DNA of 10,947 bases from assembly GCA_900554625.1 (NCBI GenBank), contig USHP01000038.1, positions 1 through 10,947 on the forward strand. The letters are read 5' to 3'. A program made the translations under genes and the position numbers. Below, piece by piece: positions 6,127 to 10,947 of this stretch. Each line of letters opens with the position of its first letter. Position 1 is the first letter of the stretch. Origin of the DNA: an uncultured Eubacteriales bacterium (GTDB lineage Bacteria; Bacillota; Clostridia; Oscillospirales; Oscillospiraceae). The notes beneath the pieces are model-generated. The model was not told where the DNA came from and searched no databases. It saw only the letters and a program-made list of their open reading frames with translations.

Positions 6127-7209
6127 ATGGCCCCAAAAAAGGCAATGGTCGGCATGAGCGGCGGTGTGGACAGTTCTGTTGCTGCATTTTTGATGCTGCA
6201 AAGCGGCTTTGACTGTATCGGCGCCACCATGCGGCTGTATGATAACGACCTGCTTCCGGGCGAATCCGGAACCTGCTGTTCCCTGGACGATGTAGAGGAC
6301 GCCCGCAGCGTGGCCTACCGGCTGGGAATTTCCCACTACGTCTTTAATTTCAAGGAAGCTTTTGAACAGGAAGTCATACAAAAATTTGTCCGCAGCTACG
6401 AGTCCGGTCTGACCCCCAACCCCTGTATTGACTGCAACCGGCACCTGAAATTCCGGGCTTTGCTGGACCGGGCCCGGATTTTGGGCTGTGACTATGTGGT
6501 GTCCGGACACTACGCCCGGATTCGCCAGGATAAGGAAACCGGCCGGTATCTGCTGTGCAAGGCCAAAGATGCTGCCAAGGATCAAACCTATTTTCTGGCC
6601 TGTCTGGATCAGGATCAGATGGCCCACATTCAGTTCCCTCTGGGGGACCTGACCAAAGAAGAAGTCCGGCAAATCGCCCAGGAGCAGGGTTTCATCAATG
6701 CCCGCAAGCACGACAGCCAGGATATCTGCTTTGTCCCCGACGGGGACTACGCCGCTTTCCTCTCCCGCTACACCGGCAAAACCTATCCGGCAGGAAATTA
6801 CCTGGACGTAAACGGCAAAGTGGTGGGAACCCACCGGGGTGCAGTTTGCTACACCCTGGGCCAGCGCAAGGGGTTGGGCATCGCCTTGGGTGAGCCGGTG
6901 TATGTCTGCAAAAAAGATATGGAGCACAATACCGTCACCGTCGGACCCAATGAGGCCCTGTTCTCTTCCGCCCTTTTGGCCGGGGATTGGAACTGGTTCC
7001 CCTTCCCCGCCCTGGCGGAGCCTATGGCCGTCACCGCCAAAATCCGCCATTCCCAGTACGAACAAAGCGCCACTGTATATCCGGAAGGGGATGGCATGGC
7101 GAAGGTGGTATTTGATGCTCCCCAGCGGGCCATTACCCCGGGACAAGCTGTTGTGCTGTATCAAGGGGAGATGGTCATCGGCGGCGGCACCATTGCCCAG
7201 GCACTGTAA
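6127..7209 (+). CDS. mnmA: tRNA-specific 2-thiouridylase MnmA
   Basis: A 360-residue cytoplasmic enzyme of normal family length. MnmA adenylates and then thiolates U34 of Lys, Glu and Gln tRNAs (s2U34), taking sulfur from a cysteine-desulfurase relay. The N-terminal PP-loop ATP-binding motif SGGVDSS is at 11-17. CCSLDDVEDARSVAYRLGI (50-68) is typical of clostridial versions. NPCIDCNRHLKF (98-109) contains Cys103, equivalent to the E. coli catalytic Cys102; Cys100 occupies the place of E. coli Asp99. The second catalytic cysteine is Cys201 in DICF. SGHYARI (126-132), KDQTYFL (151-157), HTLGQRKGLGI-like YTLGQRKGLGI (242-252) and TPGQAVV (337-343) are further family blocks. The ATG at 6127 is chosen over an in-frame ATG at 6085 because of the Shine-Dalgarno at 6114-6119 and the promoter at 6065-6093. 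It appears to be a monocistronic unit ending at a bidirectional terminator. Confidence 0.97.
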   Translation: MAPKKAMVGMSGGVDSSVAAFLMLQSGFDCIGATMRLYDNDLLPGESGTCCSLDDVEDARSVAYRLGISHYVFNFKEAFEQEVIQKFVRSYESGLTPNPCIDCNRHLKFRALLDRARILGCDYVVSGHYARIRQDKETGRYLLCKAKDAAKDQTYFLACLDQDQMAHIQFPLGDLTKEEVRQIAQEQGFINARKHDSQDICFVPDGDYAAFLSRYTGKTYPAGNYLDVNGKVVGTHRGAVCYTLGQRKGLGIALGEPVYVCKKDMEHNTVTVGPNEALFSSALLAGDWNWFPFPALAEPMAVTAKIRHSQYEQSATVYPEGDGMAKVVFDAPQRAITPGQAVVLYQGEMVIGGGTIAQAL

Positions 7210-7231
7210 CAGAGATATCCTATCATAGCAA

Positions 7232-7257
7232 AAGGAGGAGTCAGCCGACTCCTCCTT
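7232..7257. terminator. Bidirectional terminator between mnmA and the yfhO-like gene
   Basis: A perfect 11-bp stem (AAGGAGGAGTC at 7232-7242 with its complement at 7247-7257) has a 4-nt loop. It lies 22 nt past the mnmA stop and 8 nt past the stop of the converging gene. The T-rich tail is short on the minus strand (TTTT) and interrupted on the plus strand, so efficiency may be moderate. Confidence 0.75.
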
Positions 7258-7265
7258 AATCATTA

Positions 7266-9998
7266 TTATTTCTGGAACTTGCCCCGTTTTCCGGTGTTGC
7301 CGGCGGGCTGTTTCTGCTTCTGCATCCACACCAGCCAGGCAAATACCGCCGCACAGCCCAGGCTGATCTTCCAGCCCAGGGAGTAGGCCTGATTGCGGTA
7401 AGTGCAGGAAATGCTGTGGCTGCCTTCCGTCAGTTCCACACCGATCATGCAATCTCCCACCAGACGAATCTGGGCAGGCTCACCGTCCACACTTACATGC
7501 CAGTTGCCGTTTTGGGGAATGGACAAATACAGCAGTCCATCCCGGTTACAGTCAATGGTTCCTTCCACACGGGTACTGTCGAACCGGGTCAGCTCCAGGG
7601 TGGAAGCGTTCAGAATGTCGTACCCATCCCAGAAGTGCTCCTGATTCAAAATGGCGGCGCTCACCGTCATGGTGCTGCTCTCTCCTTCGTCACAGGCAAT
7701 CCGGATATCCAGCACATCACCGGCCTGCAAATCCCCCACCGCCAGCATCTGGGGCAGGCTGATACTCTCACTGTACAGCTCCACACCATTGACGCTGACA
7801 TAGAAGGTGTTGCGCTCCGGCAGATCCAGGTGAATGCAGGCAAAGCCGTCCTGGTCGGCAACGTAGCTGTACGTTACATCCGAACCCCCGGTTGCCCCGC
7901 TGTAGCGGCAGAAGCCGCTGCCGTTGCTTTCGTCAATGGACACACCATTTCCGGTAATGGTCAGGTTCTCCCCCGGGAAGCTGTGCCAGACCTCGCCGGT
8001 CAGCCCCGTCGCCGCTGCAAACAGATCCTCCTGGAACTGGAAGGCATTGGCCGAGGTGTCGAAGGTCAGATCCGCCAGGGACGACTCTGCCAGGAAGCCC
8101 AAGGGCAGGTATGCCTGATTTTCCAGCAAGACCGTATCGCCAAAGGAATTGACCTCTTTAAACATGGAGCTGGTTTTGTCCTTGCCGTCTCGCTCGATCA
8201 TATATTTCAGGCCCAAAAACAGGTTGGCTACCGGGGAGCTTTCCTCAAACAGATACCGGTTGTAGGTATTCTTGGCGCCGTAGCCCAGGGCCTGCATGAA
8301 CAGGGTGGTTTTCACATTGGCGGAACTGGTAAAGGCAGACACACCGTTATAACCGTTCAGCGCGCCGTCGTTCAGGGTCTGGGAGTGGGTGGTTTCCGCC
8401 CGGAAGAAGGGATTGTATCGTTCCCGTTCATGCATATAGCGGATGACGGAAGCGGTGTAGGTAGTGCCCTTGGGGTAGTTGGAAACCCCGGTGCCAGGGA
8501 AATACAGGCCGAAACAGATCAGATTGGCAACCAGCTCCACGCCCATAATGACCCACACCAGATTGCGGGAGCGTCTTCTCTGGCGGCTGCGCTCCGTGCG
8601 GATCCGAGAAACCGCCGCAGTATCGGCATTCTCCGGCAGATCCTCCTCCACGCTGCCGCAGAGCATTGCCAGCAGATACAGCACCAGGAAAGCCCAGTTG
8701 TACACAAAATACAGCGGGAAATCCACTTCCCAGGAAAGAATGGTCAGCGGGATGGTCTCCGTCAGTTCATTGGAGCAGGCCAGGATTCCCGATGCCAGCA
8801 CCCCGGCGCCGATGATCTGCCAGGGCGAGAACTTCCGCCGCATGACCCAGGCCCGGTAGGCCATGTACAGTACCACAAAACTGTACAGGAAGCTGAACCG
8901 GTAGGGAATCATATTGGTAAAGTGGAAGCCATGCCAGATATAGTCCAGCTGACGGATGATGAAGCTGACATTGAAGAACAGCAGCAGCACCACCGTGCAG
9001 ATTTTCTCCCGCAGGGAAACGCCTTTTGCCATCAAATACAGGAACATCAGCATCACACTGATGATGCCGCAATATACGTTGGGCAGTCCTTCTTTGAAGT
9101 TCGGCTCCAGAGCGCCGCCCATATTGCCCGCCACCTGACGCATAGCATCCAGCAGGCCCAGGAAAGTATTGGAGCTGGCAATGTTCAGCCGGAAGCCGGA
9201 GGGGAACTGGTTGACGCTGGACTGGGTGGTCTGCAGCGCTGCCAGAGCCGGCAGTTCCAGAATCGCGGTCATACCAATGGCCAGCGCAGAGAACAGAGCA
9301 ATCCGGCACAGATCCGTAAAGAATTTCTTCCAACCGCCCCAGCAGCAAATCTGGTAGACGAAGAACAGCAGGAAAACAAAGATGCAGGTAAAGAACCCGA
9401 TATAATAGTTGGCAAAAATGGACGCAAACAGGCTCAGGGTATACAGCCGGAACTTTTTCTCCCGCAGAAGCGATACCGTTCCCAACGCCACCAGCGGCAG
9501 CAGGGCAAAGGTATCGAGCCACATGATATTCCACTGAAATCCCAGCGCCCAGGCGCACAGCCCATAAAAACCGCCAAACAGGGAAATGGAAAAATCATCC
9601 TTGCCGAACATCTTCTTCAGGAAAATGCCAAAGAACAATCCGGCAAATCCCAATTTTATGGGTACCAGCAAAGAGAAGTACTCCAGCAGCCACCCTTCCG
9701 GCACCAGCACGCTGAGCAGATTCAGGGGCGAGGCCAGATAGTAGGCAATCAGGCCCAGATAATCCATGCCCATGCCTACGCTCCAGGTATACAGCAGCCC
9801 TTCCCCACTGCGAAGCGCCTGGCGGAAGGCTACGAAGAACGGATAGTACTGGTGGTACATATCCGAATACAGCATCGAATAGTTGCCAAACGGCTCATAC
9901 TGACTGATGAGCATCACAAACAGCATTCCAACACAGGGCAGTGCAAATGCCAGTGCCAGGTAGTTCCATTTGATTGGTTTCCTTTGGGCCAGTGTCAT
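7266..9998 (-). CDS. YfhO-family polytopic membrane protein (probable GT-C-type glycosyltransferase)
   Basis: A 910-residue membrane protein matching the YfhO family in length and architecture. Start ATG 9998 follows TGGAGG (10010-10005) by 6 nt. A first membrane segment (12-32) is followed by the conserved loop LYSDMYHQYYPFF (43-55); its Asp46 is in the position expected for the catalytic acid of GT-C enzymes. Roughly a dozen more hydrophobic segments run to about residue 500, with a very basic cytoplasmic stretch at 465-478. Residues about 505-870 are a large extracytoplasmic region with beta-rich, carbohydrate-binding-like sequence (FYVSVNGVEL 732-741, WHVSVDGEPAQI 833-844). A last membrane helix lies at 875-892, followed by a basic tail. 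Bacillus subtilis YfhO works with CsbB to add GlcNAc to lipoteichoic acid; whether this protein does so is unknown. No CsbB-like partner is visible nearby. Confidence 0.9.
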   Translation of the reverse strand: MTLAQRKPIKWNYLALAFALPCVGMLFVMLISQYEPFGNYSMLYSDMYHQYYPFFVAFRQALRSGEGLLYTWSVGMGMDYLGLIAYYLASPLNLLSVLVPEGWLLEYFSLLVPIKLGFAGLFFGIFLKKMFGKDDFSISLFGGFYGLCAWALGFQWNIMWLDTFALLPLVALGTVSLLREKKFRLYTLSLFASIFANYYIGFFTCIFVFLLFFVYQICCWGGWKKFFTDLCRIALFSALAIGMTAILELPALAALQTTQSSVNQFPSGFRLNIASSNTFLGLLDAMRQVAGNMGGALEPNFKEGLPNVYCGIISVMLMFLYLMAKGVSLREKICTVVLLLFFNVSFIIRQLDYIWHGFHFTNMIPYRFSFLYSFVVLYMAYRAWVMRRKFSPWQIIGAGVLASGILACSNELTETIPLTILSWEVDFPLYFVYNWAFLVLYLLAMLCGSVEEDLPENADTAAVSRIRTERSRQRRRSRNLVWVIMGVELVANLICFGLYFPGTGVSNYPKGTTYTASVIRYMHERERYNPFFRAETTHSQTLNDGALNGYNGVSAFTSSANVKTTLFMQALGYGAKNTYNRYLFEESSPVANLFLGLKYMIERDGKDKTSSMFKEVNSFGDTVLLENQAYLPLGFLAESSLADLTFDTSANAFQFQEDLFAAATGLTGEVWHSFPGENLTITGNGVSIDESNGSGFCRYSGATGGSDVTYSYVADQDGFACIHLDLPERNTFYVSVNGVELYSESISLPQMLAVGDLQAGDVLDIRIACDEGESSTMTVSAAILNQEHFWDGYDILNASTLELTRFDSTRVEGTIDCNRDGLLYLSIPQNGNWHVSVDGEPAQIRLVGDCMIGVELTEGSHSISCTYRNQAYSLGWKISLGCAAVFAWLVWMQKQKQPAGNTGKRGKFQK

Positions 9999-10024
9999 AG
10001 GGTTCCTCCAATGAGACAGATTCC

Positions 10025-10058
10025 AGTATAGTCTACCACTTTTTCCCCCAGGGGTAAA
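10025..10058 (-). promoter_or_regulatory. Possible promoter of the yfhO-like gene
   Basis: On the minus strand TTTACC (10058-10053), a 17-nt spacer ending in TG plus one base, and TAGACT (10035-10030) make a weak extended -10 promoter. An overlapping TATACT (10030-10025) is a better -10 box but lacks a matching -35. The imperfect palindrome TTTTCCCC-CA-GGGGTAAA (10041-10058) overlaps the region and might be an operator. Confidence 0.4.
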
Positions 10059-10136
10059 GGTCTTGGCAGGGTTATTTTCCCCTTCCGCCTTTAATATTTT
10101 CTTAAGTCAAGGGTAGTTTTTCCAGGCACCCTGCAC

Positions 10137-10167
10137 AAAAAGAAGGCACGCAGCAATGCGTGCCTTC
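10137..10167 (-). terminator. Intrinsic terminator of the PH-domain gene
   Basis: A perfect 11-bp stem (TGCGTGCCTTC at 10157-10167 with its complement at 10142-10152) encloses a 4-nt loop. On the minus strand it is followed by TTTTT (complement of 10137-10141). It starts 22 nt past the stop codon and separates this gene from the downstream yfhO-like gene. Confidence 0.88.
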
Positions 10168-10189
10168 CTTTTATATAAGGTATATGCAA

Positions 10190-10591
10190 TTACGCTTCGC
10201 CGTCCGGATCGTCCGGCTCCCCGTCGCCGTCTGCGTCGGTGGTCATGATTTCGCCCAGCCGGACCCGACGGGCAATCTTCACTTCCTCCACCTGACGGTG
10301 AATCAGTTCCTTGACAAACACCGGATCTTTCACGTTCTTCAGCACCAGGTTGGGCATGGTTTTGTCGGAAGAGATCACCGTTACCGTTCCCACGCCGAAA
10401 ATCCGCTGCCACAGGCTGCGCCGGGTGTCAATGTCCCGAACCCGGTACAAAAGCACCTCGTCATCTTTGATGCTCAGCAATCCCACCGACAGAAACAGCC
10501 GATCCTCCGAAAGACAGTAGCGGGTAAAGCTCAGCGGCAGTCCAAAATAGCGTTTGCGGTCTTTCCACAGGTATTCAATGGTCACAGACAT
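10190..10591 (-). CDS. Small bacterial PH-domain protein
   Basis: A 133-residue protein, probably cytosolic or at the inner membrane face: it has no signal peptide or membrane helix. Start ATG 10591 follows AAAGGAGG (10607-10600) by 8 nt. Residues about 5-100 fit the bacterial PH-like (bPH/YdbS-T-type) fold: RYCLSEDRLFLSVGLLSIKDDEVLLYRVRDIDTRRSLWQRIFGVGTVTV pattern of strands around 24-72, with the Leu-Tyr-Arg-Val-Arg-Asp-Ile core at 48-54 and GVGTVTV at 66-72, then a C-terminal helix at 90-108. Such domains are known from many bacteria but their ligands are mostly undefined. The tail (119-133) is acidic and contains DADGDGEPDDPD, which matches a calcium-binding loop pattern. The gene has its own promoter and terminator. 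Family assignment is by pattern recognition; function is unknown. Confidence 0.78.
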   Translation of the reverse strand: MSVTIEYLWKDRKRYFGLPLSFTRYCLSEDRLFLSVGLLSIKDDEVLLYRVRDIDTRRSLWQRIFGVGTVTVISSDKTMPNLVLKNVKDPVFVKELIHRQVEEVKIARRVRLGEIMTTDADGDGEPDDPDGEA

Positions 10592-10614
10592 GGCGCGTCC
10601 CTCCTTTTCTGTAT

Positions 10615-10643
10615 ATTTTACCCCGCCCCCTGGGACTTGTCAA
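10615..10643 (-). promoter_or_regulatory. Promoter of the PH-domain gene
   Basis: A consensus -35 TTGACA (10643-10638), a G-rich 17-nt spacer and a -10 TAAAAT (10620-10615) lie on the minus strand between spoIVA and the PH gene. The -35 begins 3 nt past the spoIVA stop codon. No hairpin terminator is visible for spoIVA here, so read-through into the PH gene during sporulation is possible. Confidence 0.8.
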
Positions 10644-10645
10644 GC

Positions 10646-10947
10646 TTAGAGAATCAGGCAGATCAGGCCCGTGGCACCTTCGTTGACAATCCGGGTCAGA
10701 GTTCCCCGGAATTTTCCCCGGACATCCTCCGGCATCTGCACCAGTTTGGCAGTCAGGCCTTCCTGAATCAGATCATACACGGACTTTCCAAAAATGTTGC
10801 TCTGCCACAGCTGCTCCGGGTCCTCTCCGGTCAGATGGGTAATCAGATCCCGGGACTGTTTTTCGTCGCCTACCATGGGGCTGATTTCCGTATCGATGTC
10901 CACCCGGACCATATGGATGGAGGGAGCGCCTGCCTTCAGCTTCACCC
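10646..10947 (-). CDS. spoIVA: Stage IV sporulation protein A, C-terminal part (5' end outside window)
   Basis: About the last 100 residues of SpoIVA, the ATPase that polymerises on the forespore surface to form the basement layer of the spore coat and is needed for coat and cortex assembly. The reading frame is open to the right edge, so the N-terminal nucleotide-binding domain (Walker motifs) is not seen; the full protein is normally about 490 residues. Diagnostic blocks are GAPSIHMVRVDIDTEISPMVG, EKQSRDLI, LWQSNIFGKSVYDLIQEGL, MPEDVRGK and the C-terminal INEGATGLICLIL-like end (here IVNEGATGLICLIL), the region that in B. subtilis contacts SpoVM and directs localisation. The GTG at 10945 is internal, not the start. 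In B. subtilis the gene is expressed in the mother cell from sigma-E/K promoters; its promoter here lies outside the window. It shows that the organism belongs to an endospore-forming lineage. Confidence 0.95.
   Translation of the reverse strand, partial: VKLKAGAPSIHMVRVDIDTEISPMVGDEKQSRDLITHLTGEDPEQLWQSNIFGKSVYDLIQEGLTAKLVQMPEDVRGKFRGTLTRIVNEGATGLICLIL

Noticed and set aside
6097..7452. Open frame of 451 codons on the minus strand, antisense to mnmA
   Set aside because: It runs across the bidirectional terminator and into the 3' end of the yfhO-like gene; mnmA on the other strand is unmistakable.
7416..10031. Open frame of 871 codons on the plus strand, antisense to the yfhO-like gene
   Set aside because: The translation is rich in Gln, His and Gly without recognisable domains and mirrors the codon use of the real gene opposite. 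It also crosses the yfhO ribosome-binding site.

Overview
The window looks like a chromosomal segment from a spore-forming, low-to-mid-GC Gram-positive (Firmicutes/Bacillota, probably class Clostridia, possibly a gut Oscillospirales-type lineage). The firmest evidence is the C-terminal end of SpoIVA at the right edge, a protein found only in endospore formers. Purine-rich Shine-Dalgarno sites, a lipobox-type sugar-binding lipoprotein, a CCSLDDVEDAR-type MnmA and a YfhO-family membrane protein agree with this. The exact taxon is inference.

Layout, left to right. (1) 1-875, minus strand: 5' part of a ChvE-type monosaccharide-binding lipoprotein, running off the left edge. (2) 876-1174: divergent control region with a strong promoter for the binding protein, a perfect 17-bp palindrome over its -10 box, and a separate promoter for the regulator. 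(3) 1175-2221, plus: LacI-family regulator, probably controlling the divergent sugar transporter. (4) 2237-2312: two back-to-back terminators, one for each converging gene. (5) 2323-5829, minus: 1168-residue secreted protein with a GH24 lysozyme-like head, an InlB-like repeat and about eleven SH3-like repeats. (6) 5830-6126: AT-rich divergent intergenic region with one promoter for each flank. (7) 6127-7209, plus: mnmA, tRNA 2-thiouridylase. (8) 7232-7257: bidirectional terminator. (9) 7266-9998, minus: YfhO-family polytopic membrane protein. (10) 10190-10591, minus: small PH-domain protein with its own promoter and terminator. (11) 10646-10947, minus: C-terminal end of SpoIVA.

The chvE-like and lacI-like genes form one functional unit: sugar uptake plus its likely local regulator. 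The others look like independent single-gene transcription units, each with its own promoter and/or terminator. The lysozyme/SH3 protein and YfhO both concern the cell envelope, but nothing in the sequence links them as one system. I saw no tRNA, rRNA, CRISPR array, insertion sequence or phage module. The most distinctive items are the long lysozyme/SH3 protein with a stem-loop framing its ribosome-binding site, the palindrome-covered chvE promoter next to a LacI regulator without a recognisable hinge helix, and a calcium-loop-like tail on the PH protein. I see no convincing wholly new multi-gene system.
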